A stretch of DNA of 64,000 bases from Myotis daubentonii (taxonomy: Eukaryota; Chordata; Mammalia; Chiroptera; Vespertilionidae). The notes under the pieces were generated by a model. The model was not told where the DNA came from and searched no databases. It saw only the letters and a program-made list of their open reading frames with translations. Below are positions 32,101 through 40,805 of this stretch, piece after piece (position 1 is the first letter of the stretch; each line of letters opens with the position of its first letter). The stretch covers positions 60,772,787-60,836,786 of the forward strand of contig NC_081842.1 in assembly GCF_963259705.1 (NCBI RefSeq), written 5' to 3'. The position numbers and the translations under genes are program-made.

Positions 32101-33325
32101 ATCTTGTTATTTTGGTTCTTTTTGTGGCACACACAGAGTTGTTGGTGCCAGAGGAAATTTAGGTAAGATATAGAGGTTGAGATTCCTCTCTAGAGAGGCA
32201 ATTTGACCCAGAGTTCTAGATGTTCCAGTTATACTGCAATCATTGTGACAGCCTAGGTTAGACATGTGCGGTATCTTGAAGGAGCAGCTAGAACCCTGAT
32301 ATACAGCAACCTCTGCTTTTCTCTCAGCTCTAAATGTATTTTTACTTAGCTGAAGAGCCACAGTTCAGGAGCACTGTGGAATCAAAAGAGCTGAATAACC
32401 CTACTCAGTTTGGCACAGTGGAGAGTGTTGGCCTGCGGATCGAAGCTCCCGGGTTTGATTCTGGTCAAGGGCATGTACCTCAGTTGCTGGTTCCTCCCCA
32501 GTCTGGGCCCTGGTCAGAGCACATGCAGGAGGCAACCAATTTTGGTGTTACTCTCTGTTTTTCCCTCTCTCTTCCACTCTAAAAATCAATGGAAAAATAT
32601 TCTTAGGTGAGGATTAAAAGGTACTAGTTTCAGTCTACCTAACAATATATAATTGTGTGAAAACCCTATGAGACCATTCATGAAATAGCTTTGAAGTGTG
32701 TAGAGTTAAAACCTGTGGAAATGTAAGATATCATTTTTTTTCTTTTTATTTTGCTTCTCAAAACATAAAGAACAAGGATACTGAAAGTTGTCTCCTTTCT
32801 GTAAATTTTGAAGTTTTGTAGTCTTTTTAAAGTTTCTTGACAGTAGGGTAGTACTATCAGGCACTGTCTATCAAATCACCCAGAGAAAACAAGCTAAATA
32901 AACAGTGTCCTTTTAATACCATCTCCCTTTTAGGTAAATCTGGTTGCCCCTTTGCAGCCAAATCATTATAAATAGCTATGAACAGCTATAGAAACATCTA
33001 GTTCTGCTTAAGATTCACAACAGAGAAGTCTGTATGTGACATTTCTTCAGAATGCTGGAGAAATGGTTGCAAAAGAAACTGATTCTGTGCTTTGTAATGA
33101 TTACTTTATACTTATTCCTCCTTCTCTCCAGGAGTGTACTTTGACTGCTGTGTCAGACAAATAAAATTTGTGGACTTCTGTGGAAAGTACCGCCTCCCCC
33201 TGATGCACTACTTGTGTTCACCAGAGTGCTCTTCGCCTTGCAGTTCCACATCCCAGAGCGAATCTGACTCGGAGGACGAAGCTAGTGTTGCCGCACACAG
33301 AATGCAGAAAGTTCTTCTTGGTTGA
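16586..33325 (+). CDS. LRRC58: Leucine-rich repeat-containing protein 58, four exons
   Basis: Joining 16586-17085, 28059-28187, 29087-29364 and 33132-33325 gives 1,101 bp, a 366-residue protein plus stop. The start MEEAGAAVTAAGEAEL and the end RMQKVLLG match mammalian LRRC58. Residues about 45-255 hold some nine leucine-rich repeats of the L-x-x-L-x-L-x-x-N-x-L type. A cysteine-rich segment follows (C-P-N-P-K-C-G-G, F-D-C-C, D-F-C, L-C-S-P-E-C, P-C) that looks metal-binding, then an acidic serine tail (SQSESDSEDE). The human protein is 371 residues; five are missing here just before the acidic tail, in a serine-rich stretch. LRRs make protein-binding surfaces; I recall recent reports of LRRC58 as a ubiquitin-ligase receptor controlling cysteine dioxygenase CDO1, which the sequence alone cannot show. 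All junctions are GT-AG and keep the frame. Confidence 0.97.
17182..17385 (+). mobile_element. SPIN-type hAT element in LRRC58 intron 1
   Basis: The ends CAGCGGTTCTCAACCTGTGG and GGTTGAGAACCGCTG and the block 'aacgaccctttcacagggg' are those of the 'Space Invader' hAT family known from bats and other vertebrates. It lies 97 bp after the exon 1 donor. I see no clear 8-bp duplication. Confidence 0.85.
17599..17881. mobile_element. Short hAT element (283 bp)
   Basis: The ends CAGCGGTTTTCAATC and GTTGAAAGTCGCTG are inverted repeats. The flanking 8-bp duplication has one mismatch (CTATAGAC at 17591-17598, CTATAGAT at 17882-17889). A second copy with the same inner block (AGTGCCCCTGACTAAATAGT) lies at 26176-26665. 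Confidence 0.88.
17890..18671. other. LRRC58 intron 1, no recognised element
   Basis: AT-rich intronic sequence. I see no exon, RNA gene or clear transposon in it. Confidence 0.4.
18680..18898 (+). mobile_element. Short hAT element, same family as 15647-15865
   Basis: It starts CAGGGGTGGGCAAACTTTTT and ends GTAGTTTGCCCACGGCTG; the body matches the reverse complement of 15647-15865 across its length, including the T-run (here 18821-18838). The 8-bp flanks (CACACTAC, CACTAGAC) agree only in part. Confidence 0.85.
19130..19345 (+). repeat. L2 LINE 3'-end remnant
   Basis: The order of 'cctaaaatgttgcctgtacc', 'cctattcatccttcagaacc', 'cttaactgcttcatgaa' and 'ttgcatttatcctattgat' follows the non-coding 3' region of L2. 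Confidence 0.55.
19560..19700 (+). repeat. MIR-type SINE remnant
   Basis: 'ggcaaggcacttaatgtatcctcactacag' followed by 'cctcgtctgtacagtgaggcattcgg' matches the MIR core and 3' half. Confidence 0.5.
19701..20435. other. LRRC58 intron 1, mostly unassigned
   Basis: A stretch at 19690-19800 ('tagtacctgccatgtgccaggcgctggggata') looks like the 3' end of an old MIR or MER element. The rest has no recognised feature. Confidence 0.35.
20440..20700 (-). repeat. MIR-type SINE remnant
   Basis: Read in reverse, the segment has 'gatgcgaagaggaaacagaagctctgagatgttaagtc', 'aaagccagtgagtggtggaattggatttgacc' and 'ctccaaaccca', the antisense layout of MIR. Confidence 0.55.
20966..21604 (+). mobile_element. HeliBat-type Helitron with a strong internal hairpin
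   Basis: The left end (TCAACACTAATAAAAGAG...) matches the reverse complement of the right end of the Helitron at 55117-55755, including the blocks CATTGGCTAATCAGGG and ATATGCAAATTAACTGCC. The 3' end has the palindrome GTGCACGAATTTCGTGCAC (21574-21592) and then CTAG. Inside, 21191-21213 and 21218-21240 are perfect 23-bp inverted repeats with a 4-base loop. An ORF at 21164-21508 runs over this hairpin and has no homology that I can see. Confidence 0.88.
21605..21795 (+). mobile_element. Helitron 5'-end-like fragment
   Basis: The start TATATATATAAAAGGCTAAGTGAC resembles the 5' end of other Helitrons in the window (reverse complement at 22220-22255). No 3' CTAG end of its own is seen before the next element. 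It is a short remnant wedged between two Helitrons. Confidence 0.4.
21796..22255 (-). mobile_element. HeliBat-type Helitron, minus orientation
   Basis: The minus-strand 5' end is at 22255 (TCTATATATATAAAAGCCTAAGC) and the 3' CTAG at 21796-21799, preceded by the GTGCA hairpin region. No Rep-helicase frame. ORFs in both strands of this GC-rich body are unsupported. Confidence 0.82.
22258..22600 (+). mobile_element. Helitron 3'-end fragment carrying a SINE
   Basis: The end 'ggaaa'-like stretch, TGCATGAAACCATACACCGG and terminal CTAG (22597-22600) are the inverted counterpart of the 3' end at 21796. The 5' end is unclear. A SINE interrupts it at 22298. Confidence 0.6.
22298..22513 (-). mobile_element. 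VES-type SINE
   Basis: The minus strand starts GCCGAAACTGGTTTGGCTCAG, with A box and B box (GGTTCGATTCC) of a tRNA-like promoter, a body, and an A-rich tail at 22298-22310. The 14-bp duplication ACATGTAATTTTTT (22284-22297, 22514-22527) is perfect. Confidence 0.93.
22601..23144. other. LRRC58 intron 1, unassigned
   Basis: AT-rich sequence without a recognised gene or repeat. Confidence 0.4.
23153..23221. mobile_element. Tiny hAT element, 69 bp
   Basis: The ends CAGTGGTTGGAAACCGATGG and GGTTGGCGACCGCTG are hAT-type inverted repeats and a perfect 8-bp duplication CCCTAGAG (23145-23152, 23222-23229) flanks them. Almost nothing lies between the termini, so this is a deletion derivative that still moved. 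Confidence 0.85.
23230..24949. other. LRRC58 intron 1, no recognised gene
   Basis: AT-rich, with short open frames that have no recognisable protein similarity. No dated transposon is evident; only weak old-LINE-like words occur. Confidence 0.4.
24950..26140 (+). mobile_element. Ancient LINE-1/HAL1 ORF1 remnant, split by a hAT element
   Basis: Words at 25440-25610 (GATTACCTACAAAGGAGCAA) and, beyond the insertion, at 26001-26060 (AACTGTCAACCTAGAAATTA, AATGCCCAGCCAACC) follow the C-terminal ORF1 region of old LINE-1s; the first encodes D-Y-L-Q-R-S-N, equivalent to the T-Y-K-G-I-P part of the young copy at 57865-58713. All frames are broken. The left boundary is uncertain. Confidence 0.65.
25618..25992. 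mobile_element. hAT element (375 bp) in an old LINE-1
   Basis: The ends CAGTGGTCGGCAAACCCCGG and GAGTTTGCTGACCATTG are inverted repeats; a perfect 8-bp duplication TCCTAGGC flanks it (25610-25617, 25993-26000). An 85-codon open frame (25620-25877) crosses the left end and looks incidental or a transposase scrap. Confidence 0.92.
26176..26665. mobile_element. Short hAT element interrupted by a SPIN element
   Basis: Same family as 17599-17881: GAGTTTCAACC at the left, the inner block AGTGCCCCTGACTAAATAGT at 26595-26614. The 8-bp duplication has one mismatch (CTCTAAAA 26168-26175, CTCTAGAA 26666-26673). Confidence 0.88.
26363..26574 (-). mobile_element. SPIN-type hAT element nested in another hAT
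   Basis: Reverse orientation of the SPIN type: it starts CAGTGGTTCTCAACCTTCTG and ends GGGTCGCGACCCACAGGTTG + AGAACCACTG. A perfect 8-bp duplication GTCTAAGG flanks it (26355-26362, 26575-26582). This is the clearest SPIN copy in the window. Confidence 0.93.
26880..27330 (+). repeat. L2 LINE 3'-end remnant
   Basis: The colinear words 'cctcagggatttgtact', 'caaatctttgttcaaatgtcatctc', 'aggaaaccctttatgga', 'attgtctgtctcactagaatg' and 'gaatggtgcatgctaggtat' give the L2 3' region. A C-rich run at 27101-27121 interrupts it. Confidence 0.7.
27331..27440 (-). repeat. MIR-type SINE remnant
   Basis: 'ccactttaaagaagaaactggagcataacattaa' followed by 'gcactggtaagtggtagagctgggattcaa' is antisense MIR. 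Confidence 0.6.
27473..27832 (-). mobile_element. Solo class II retroviral LTR (360 bp)
   Basis: Read on the minus strand it begins TGTAGGGAGC and ends GCGCAGCACA, with an ATAAAATAAAG box near 27620. The flanking 6-bp duplication has one mismatch (GGTAAT 27467-27472, GGTAGT 27833-27838). It lies 227 bp before LRRC58 exon 2, antisense to the gene. It belongs to a different LTR family from the 802-bp copies. Confidence 0.78.
27850..27970 (+). repeat. L2/MIR3-like remnant
   Basis: 'aagctccctgaagattgcattac' and 'agatcctaagtaaaacatttgctgaatgaataaa' match the conserved end of L2-type repeats. It stops about 90 bp before exon 2. Confidence 0.5.
28059..28187 (+). CDS. LRRC58: LRRC58 exon 2
   Basis: The acceptor TTTGCAG (ends 28058) follows a T-rich tract. 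The exon gives S-L-E-C-L-Y-L-G-G-N and the next two LRRs. The donor is CA|GTGAGT at 28187/28188; the exon ends after two bases of a glutamine codon. Confidence 0.95.
28218..28494 (-). mobile_element. HeliBat-type Helitron with doubled 5' end, just after LRRC58 exon 2
   Basis: The 3' CTAG (28218-28221) with the hairpin ACACGAAATTTGTGCA region, and the 5' end TC...AATAATAAAAGCCTAA on the minus strand. The 5' terminal ~30 bp occur twice in tandem (ends at 28463 and 28494). It begins 31 bp downstream of the exon 2 donor. Confidence 0.8.
28495..29086. other. LRRC58 intron 2, unassigned
   Basis: AT-rich intron sequence up to the exon 3 acceptor; I see no transposon or exon. Confidence 0.5.
29087..29364 (+). 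CDS. LRRC58: LRRC58 exon 3
   Basis: The acceptor ATTCCAG ends at 29086; the exon completes the glutamine codon and gives L-H-S-L-R-S-L-S-L and the last LRRs, then the segment to C-P-N-P-K-C-G. The donor is GGAG|GTAAGC at 29364/29365. A cysteine stands where the human protein, as I recall it, has tyrosine (SYTPCDLPG). Confidence 0.95.
29665..29904 (+). mobile_element. VES-type SINE
   Basis: It begins CCCTAGGTCTGTTTGGTTCAG and carries tRNA-like A and B boxes, a TCTCATCATTGATG body and an A/T-rich tail. The duplication AGCATAACA is at 29656-29664 and 29905-29913. Confidence 0.88.
29914..31332. other. LRRC58 intron 3, unassigned
   Basis: No exon, RNA gene or clear repeat recognised in this AT-rich part. 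Confidence 0.4.
31333..32004 (-). mobile_element. HeliBat-type Helitron containing a SINE fragment
   Basis: The 3' CTAG lies at 31333-31336 next to GTGCACAAAAATTTGTGCAC; the 5' end on the minus strand is TCCTATATAATAAAATGC at 32004. About 31688-31825 is a SINE piece (ATCCTCACCTGAGGATATG and CACTTTGATTGGTTGCCTCC). The CCCCCTGTGGGAG and CACCAGGGGGCAG blocks near 31868-31905 are shared with other Helitrons here. Confidence 0.88.
32398..32617 (+). mobile_element. VES-like SINE, diverged
   Basis: The tRNA-like head (GGCACAGTGGAGAGTGTTGGCC, GGGTTTGATTCTGGTCAAGG) is followed by a body with GCAACCAATTTTGGTG and the tail ending AGGTGAGGATTAAA, the subtype seen in reverse at 62481-62769. Confidence 0.78.
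33132..33325 (+). CDS. LRRC58: LRRC58 exon 4 (coding part)
   Basis: The acceptor CTCTCCAG ends at 33131. The exon encodes G-V-Y-F-D-C-C, the cysteine-rich segment and the acidic serine tail, and stops at TGA 33323-33325. Confidence 0.96.
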
Positions 33326-36300
33326 AGAGTGCAGAGTGGAGTGAAACACTAAAAGACTGAGAAAAGGTTGTTAGAAAAGAAAGTAGACTGTGAGGTTCAC
33401 TAGAAACATTATCTTCATCTTGAATGTCCATGAAAGAGTCAGAGGTGATATAAATAAAAGATTTTATGTATCTACCCATTCAGCAGGAATGAGTCCATTT
33501 CCATGTTTGGATTTTTTAAATGGAATTCACTCTGAATGGCCGTTTTAAATTTGGCTGTTTGTTAGCAGTTTTCACTCAAGTTTTGCATAACTCCCACAGC
33601 AGACTAGAACATTCTGAAGAGCAATGCTATAATAAACCTTGAGTGGTAACAATTAAGATAAAGAAATAAATGATCAAAGCTGTATTATTACCAGAGTTGT
33701 CCTTGGGTTTAGGTTGAACACTATACCATAATAGAATTAATCCTCTTCATATATTGCCCATATGTCTAAATTACAGAGCTATTCAGATAAGCTCACAGAT
33801 GGTTACATGGGCCCTAAACCTTTCTGACCCCACTATCTGGTAAAGTAAGGGATATAACCTTATGTGGGATTTTAAAACTCTTCAGTTCTGCTCCTTTATT
33901 TTATATGATTGCTATTACCCTTAGGTAATCCAGCAATGACTGTTATAGTGCCTTAAATCCTAGCTAGGATTTGGAAGTTTATGCAAGAGATGATGCCAGA
34001 GTAGCCTATAACCTGCCATACTATGCAGAACACTGAAATATGCTTTAACAGAACTAGGTGAACAACTGTATATCTGACACCTGAGCTCATTATTACCTTA
34101 CCTTCATTTTTTGCGTAAACATGAAGTAAACCCCTCACAAATCACTTTTACACTTAATGAGAGGCCTCACTCTTGATCACTCTGTTCATCATAAGAGAAT
34201 AATAGTTTTTGATTGAAAAAAAATTTGTCAGATTTCTTTGGACAGACTAGAGATTTATGCAAGCTTCTTTGTATCTTGCACAAAGTGGGAAAATGACTTA
34301 AAAATTTTAACAGTTATGACTTTATTGCCTGTGTGTACTGAACTATAACTTTCTCTAGATTTTAAAAAAAACACTAGAAAAACATCACAACAAACCAAGT
34401 AAAATTTGGGCAGCAGTCGTGTTTGTACACAGTAGAACAATTTTCAAAATCAGTTTAACCATGGAATATTTTTAAAATATTTTTTATATTGATAAAAAAA
34501 TATTAGATAATCCTTAAAGTATAGAAGAAAAATGCTTTTACAGATTACTCGCTATTGGAAATGACCAACTTTTTATTAATCAGCTTAATATGCAATAAAA
34601 ATTGAGTAACAATTTAGTAACAAGCTGGTATTATAAAATAAGATACACAACACATACTAGCAATCTTAGATCATTAATCTCTAATAGCATGATGTTTGGT
34701 AAATGTTACCTATACAGTAATATGCAGATCAGAAATGCATTGCAAGCAGGAGGTGGCCTCCTTTCTGACTTGCTGGTATTCATGAATGGGCACATCATTT
34801 CTTAAAGCAGATTGTTTTACAGTAATGATATGTATATGTATTAGGTTTTTGTCATGTAGTATTTTTTTACTTTAGAAGAAAATATACTGTAGGGTAGTTT
34901 AGGGTTTGTCTGTTTATTATATGTTAATTCATGAAACAACATGAAAGTTTCATGACTGCAGTTGTGAAACGCTGCTATAAAGTAAATCCCTTCCCCTTGT
35001 TATAATGTAGTAAGATTCTTTTTTCCTTTTGATTCAGAAACTTTCTATGTCTAGTATAGAAATAGACGTAATCTAGTATATTTCTACTGCCTAGCAAAGT
35101 ATGCATGGGTCTTACAATGGAAGTAATAACAAGTCTTGTTTACTTCTCCATTTGAACCACAGCAAGTTATATACTACAAACGTATGAATAGTAAAGATGA
35201 CTTAGGTAGTACCTAAGTGGTAAACTCAAAATGTTTTGTAAGTGACTTAGTTTAGATATATAAAATATTTTCATAGAAAATAATGTATTCATAGTAAAAT
35301 ACTCAAATGAATAGGACCAAATTTTTCTGGCTTAAATGCCTCAATTTACTTTCAAATTTATTACAAGCTTCACCTAAGTAACAGCTTGGGTAATCTTTTA
35401 AGAGTTAATCTTTGTAAAAAAATAAAAATAAAAAATGGATAGGTATGTAAATATGGTGTTCAACCTTACATACCTCTTTCCAGCTTCCCAGAAATAAGAT
35501 GCACTGATTGAGCTTTTACAGATGCATAAATAGGTCTAACCAGAAACAGTTTCTAGCTTTTGCTATATAATGTAGATGTATATAGCAAACTATCAAAATG
35601 TTTGCTATGGTTCTCTATATGTGCATTTGAAAACCTAAGATCAGTGTCCAGCTGTCTTTCGTGACTTTTACTGAAATCTACATTATAGTTGTTTTATCTT
35701 TTTAAAAAATCTTTTACAAGAGCTTTTTACCTTTTAACCTTTTATAAGAGCTGCTAATTCCTAAGATTTCCCCCCTGTTTTTTACCCCTACCTTCCCTTT
35801 CTCGGTGACTAGAAATTAAACCAGAAGGTGAGATATAAGGGACTTGATAATCTAGAAACCAGATAGTCAGCTCCCCAATCATCTAGCTCACTCTGTATTT
35901 AAAATGATAGTCTATATCTCTTTAGTTGTTAAGTCACATATTTGTGTTTAAACTATAGTTGATAAACTTTAACTATCTTTTGAGATGTATAGAATATGCA
36001 CTAATTTTCATAGTGAAATAAGTATGTTTAGCTCTACTTGGACAATTTTAGTGACCAAAACTTATGTGGATAAAACTACTTAGCCAAAGCATTAAAGTGT
36101 TTGGAATGAAATTCTTCAGTGCTAATATTTAAAATTGAAATGGATACATTGAACATTCTTAGTAATCTTTATCCTTAGAATACAGTTCTCAGTATCATGA
36201 AACTGAGAGGTGAAATAGTCTTAGGATTTTAGGAACTAGGAAAGTTTTGCTTTCATGGTGCCAGAGAATGGCTAACCTAAGGACAAGCTAGTCAGGGTTG

Positions 36301-38650
36301 TCAGTATTCCCTGTATTTGAATAGGGAATATAGGTCTGGGGGGTTACCGTTCATATTTTACTTTTAAATGTGTGCCAGAGGAGTCTCTTACTAAAATTCT
36401 TGATACCTGGAACTTTGGGCTATGAAATTTGAAAGAAAAGACTTGCATTGTAAATTGTAACTCAAATTTGAGAAATTTTTGTATTGATGTAAATAAAAGT
36501 TAAAGACAGTTCACACTAGTGCAGTATAACACTGCAGACCAATTCCACACAAACATTGTGAATATCAGTTTTAAACAAGAAAGAGGGAAAAGGCTCATTG
36601 TTGGAGTATGAAATGAAAGAAATCTTTTAAAGCAACAAAGGGCAGGGAAATAGAAGTTACCAGGGATATCCCTGAGCAAAGAAAGTTCTTTAAAGTAATA
36701 GTGAATTGTTTTAAAATTAAGTTGCCAGACTACCATCTGAAAGCCTTTCTCGTTGATTTCTTTAGTTTCTGCTATTGGGATATTGCCCACATTCCTCCAT
36801 AATGAAGGGCCAGCAAGTAATAAGATTTTCCTGTAGCCAACCTTGCTCTTTCCAAAGGGAGTAAGTAATACCTCATTAACCTGGAATTTGTGGTACAGTC
36901 TTGGTTAATGTTTACCTTTGCACTATGGGGGGAAAAAACACACCCACAAAACATAATTTCTGCAAATAAAGTTTGATCTCTTAAAGCATTTTATATAAAG
37001 AGTTATTCTGAATAATAAGAGCTTTTGTAGGCTAAACTATATCAGTTATAGTATGAGTATATAAAATTAAGCTGCATTCAGAAATACCTAATTTTTAATG
37101 ACCCCTTCTTATCCAAAACAGATTTAATTGTGGTGGTGTAACTATTACTACCCATTTAGTTCAAAATAGTGAGCTGGGCGTTTAACAACAGTAAAAGCTA
37201 CTGTATAGGTTTTAGGCAGCATGATCTGCAATACATAGTTCTGATTTCCTATGTATAGAAAAGAAGCACTTGACCTTCACTGTCTGTATTAGACACTATA
37301 CTCTGTAACATTAATGTGATGAATTTAATAGCATCCAATTTTGTATTTTCATTAGTCATGATCTTTTTAAAGGTAGCAGTGTCTTCAGCTCAGAAAAGTA
37401 TGTGCCTTAAATCCTCCAGTCTACATCCAGATTTTGGGGGGAACGAGGTAATTTAATAAGTTGTTTATGACAGTCTTGTCACCCTTTGCACTTGACTTGA
37501 GGGAGAAAAACTGTGATCCTGAGGGATTCCTTTCGCTAAACAGAGCCTAATGTCCATGAGTCTAGGGCTTCTGGAGAAGGAATCCCAGGCACGCATCCTC
37601 TCAGGAGGTCAAAGCCATAAATAAAATCAGTGCAAAGGTATGTTCTCCTTTATATTATTTTATAAAGAAAATTTATCTGCTAACACTAAGGGGTGATAGC
37701 AGTTTCTAATCAACTTTATATTAATAGTATATTAAAGATACTATTGCCATGAGGCTTACCATATTTTGTGAGTGGCTTATCTATAATACTAGGCTGAAGG
37801 TGAGGGGGTGTATGTTTTAATATTTTTGCATGTAAATATCTTCTTTCTTTTTCTCTCTCCTTGGTCCATATTTGCCAAGAATGATGTAGAAAATAACAGT
37901 TCACTAATAACACATGTTGCACATTATTGAGCATTTTCAGGGTAATACTGATTTGGGTGCTACTAGACTTAACTAGTATTGCTCTGTCTCACTTTATCAC
38001 AAGAGATAGTATTCAATCCTGTAAATATTAAAATGCATTTAGTTTTAATGAAAGTTTTTTATATACTGTCATACCAGAAAGCCATGGTTCCTGGAGAAAT
38101 TGCATTCAACAGAACTTATTTCTTCCTTTGGTTGTGAATAAATCGGATAAAATTGTTTTATTCCAAATCTCCAGGGAAGAAAATAGGATAAGATTGACAT
38201 CTCTATTGCTGGTACTATAAAAACATTACTAAATTGGTTAGTATTTCTGTCTGTAACTGATGTTTTAAGAGAATCTTTTCACTAACTTAAATGGTTGACA
38301 TTGATGTATTATTGGAAAGGAATATTAAACTCAGCAATCACTTTACAGCAATCATGGAGAGACCTGTGTGCCTACAATTGGTATTACATTTCTGAGCCCA
38401 CTTCATATTCATGAGAAAAACATAATGGGAGGAATATTTTAAATAATCAGTATTTTAACTTTTTATAAAGTTTGGGACTTTAAAGTATAAACAAAGGATG
38501 TTGAAAATTCATATACTTTTAGTCAAATTGCTTTTTATCTGATTTTTTAATTTTCTGTATTTGAAATCTTATGAATTAGGAATATCTAAATAAGTACATA
38601 TAGATATTTAAAACTGGTAACAATAAATGTAATTTAGCAACATGATTTGA
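33326..38650 (+). other. LRRC58: Probable LRRC58 3' UTR
   Basis: It directly follows the stop codon. About 6 kb from here contain no recognised SINE, LINE, Helitron or hAT, unlike the rest of the window. Candidate AATAAA signals include 33453, 33631, 36492, 36964, 38137 and 38617; I cannot tell which are used. The end given is a guess at the last cluster. ORFs shorter than 100 codons inside are unsupported. Confidence 0.5.
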
Positions 38651-39754
38651 TAATTACCATTTATTTTCAGGACAAGATACAACTTATTGCATCAAGTTTC
38701 TATATTACCTTGTAATGGTAAATGCTCTAAAAAGAATATTTTAAGCTACTTCAATTCTTTACCTCCTTTATTCCCCGAGGACACACAAAAGAATGTGATC
38801 TTGTATTAACTAACCCTCTGTGTGATTTTTGCCATATCAAACATTTTGCTGTATTGTATTAAAAGTGTGTTGTTGGAATTTGATTCTATACTTTGGAAAA
38901 GTAATTGTATTTTAGTTTTAATTGACAAGCATTTATTTTTTTAAAAAACTAAAATTCTTATAATATTGGTATTTGCCTGGATTCCTTGCTATATCAATGC
39001 TCATCTGTTTATTGAATTGTCTCAGTACATGAATACATACATTAAGTGTATAGTAGCATTTACTCTCTATGCTAGATGCAAGGGATGAGATGAATTATAC
39101 CAGATCTCTTTCTACTCCAGTTCCTTCTTCTTCCACAGTCTTAACAGATTTACGGATGCATGCTCTAATTAGAATGAGGTCATTTTGCTAACTAAGGTCA
39201 GTACCTTCTTATATTTAGTCCAGAATCCAACAATTTTAATACTGAGTAGCGTAGAACTAACTGAACAGTTAATATTATAGTATTTAGTATTGTTCTTTAG
39301 TGCCAATAACTTGGTGACTATGGAAACCTGACATTTTTCTAGATTACAAAATTTGAAAGACTGTTGTGGTTGGTTATGAGTTGTAAAATAGAGTGGGTAG
39401 GAAAGACATATTCTTTGCAAAACAGCTAATGTTTTAAATTTGCTGAAGTGGAAAAAGCTCAACACTTCCCTCGTTAGTGTATAGGAAGGCTTCTTCTTAG
39501 TGAAGATGGGCTCAGAAATTTGAGGGCACAAGAGAGAAAAACATTGGGTGTAACTGATCTCCTTGCTTTCTTGCGGATAAAACTGCTCTAATCTGTCCAG
39601 TTGGGGATGTTCTCTTTAGAACAAGTGTCAGAAGAACATTTTTTTCTTTAATGCCTTGTCTAATTCTGTAGGAAGCCACACTTTCCAGGGGATATGAGAG
39701 ACTTGGATGTGTCCCATCACATCAGTCACTGCCAGCATTCCCTAGAATGTTAGA
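38651..39754. other. Unassigned, perhaps the end of the 3' UTR or its flank
   Basis: AT-rich. A 120-codon open frame at 39169-39531 on the minus strand has no recognisable motif and is not supported as a gene. Confidence 0.35.
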
Positions 39755-39895
39755 GCTAAAAGAAACGTTAAAGGTCTGAAATTGAGCCACTTAAATGAAA
39801 ACATTTAAGCTCAGGGAGACTTGTCCAAGACTTCACATGGCTGAATCTTAAATCCAAGCCTCTGGATTCCTACTTCAATGCTGTTTGCATGATAG
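39755..39895 (-). repeat. MIR-type SINE remnant
   Basis: 'gaaaacatttaagctcagggagacttgtccaagac' followed by 'atccaagcctctggattcctacttcaatgct' is antisense MIR. Confidence 0.6.
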
Positions 39896-40494
39896 TATGC
39901 CCCTTCCTTTCCTTACTCCTCTGTTCTGTTACAGGAAATCAGTACCAGCTGCAGTATAATAGGTCAACTGGCATCAAAGTGATGCTGTCTGCATGCATCT
40001 CAGTGTATTCAAGATTTTAGATGTTGGGAAACCTTAGATAAGAGTAAACATCCTGGGGGCTTAATACTGTTTCAAAGCACATTCAAAAACCTACCTTATT
40101 TAATCCTCATGACACTGAGGCAGGACTAGATTTGATAGTTTGTTGGTGTGGTTTATCACACTCTTTCCTCTGAATTTGAAATCGATTAAGAAATTGGCAT
40201 AGACTAGAGAAAGGAATCTAAATATCAGCTTTATCATATCGAGAATTGAGCTGCTTATCTACTTAAATTGAATGTAACCAACCAAGTCAGACTCCCTGCA
40301 GAGGCTGTGTAGCCTTAAATAAGTGTTCCACAAGGCTGACCAGACGCACTACAGATCCAATGGAGGTCAGGTCAAACCTTAAACCCTGGAGCACTGCCCA
40401 GTAGAGGAACCTGGAACAAGGATCAGATTTTGGCCATCTATGAGCAGATGAATTAGTCTTGCACAGGAAGGAAAAGATACTAGAAAGGTTATTT

Positions 40495-40650
40495 CTTGGC
40501 AGCTGTTCTCAACCCTAGTGCAATAGAACCACCAAGGGAACTTTCAAAATATTCAAGTGCCTGGGCCCCATCCCCAGACCAATTGAAACCTGATCTCTAG
40601 AAGTGGAGTCAGCATCAGTAGTTGTAGAAGCTCTCCCATACAGTTGCCCA
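40495..40650. repeat. Old MER-type hAT (Charlie) remnant
   Basis: 'gctgttctcaaccctagtgcaatagaaccaccaaggg' and 'cctgggccccatccccagaccaattgaa' match the left part of an old Charlie-type DNA element. Confidence 0.5.
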
Positions 40651-40689
40651 ATAAGCGTGATAATTCTTTAAGGAAGGTCTCAGTAACTT

Positions 40690-40805
40690 GAAGTCAGTGG
40701 ACTAAGGTTTTAACAGATAAGGAAATGGGCCCTAAATGATGGATGAAACGACTTGCCCAAATTCTCTTAGATACATAGTGACAGAGCTAGTGTTAGAATC
40801 CATTC
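40690..40805 (-). repeat. MIR-type SINE remnant
   Basis: 'gataaggaaatgggccctaaatg' and 'cgacttgcccaaattctc', then 'agagctagtgttagaatcc', fit antisense MIR. Confidence 0.55.
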
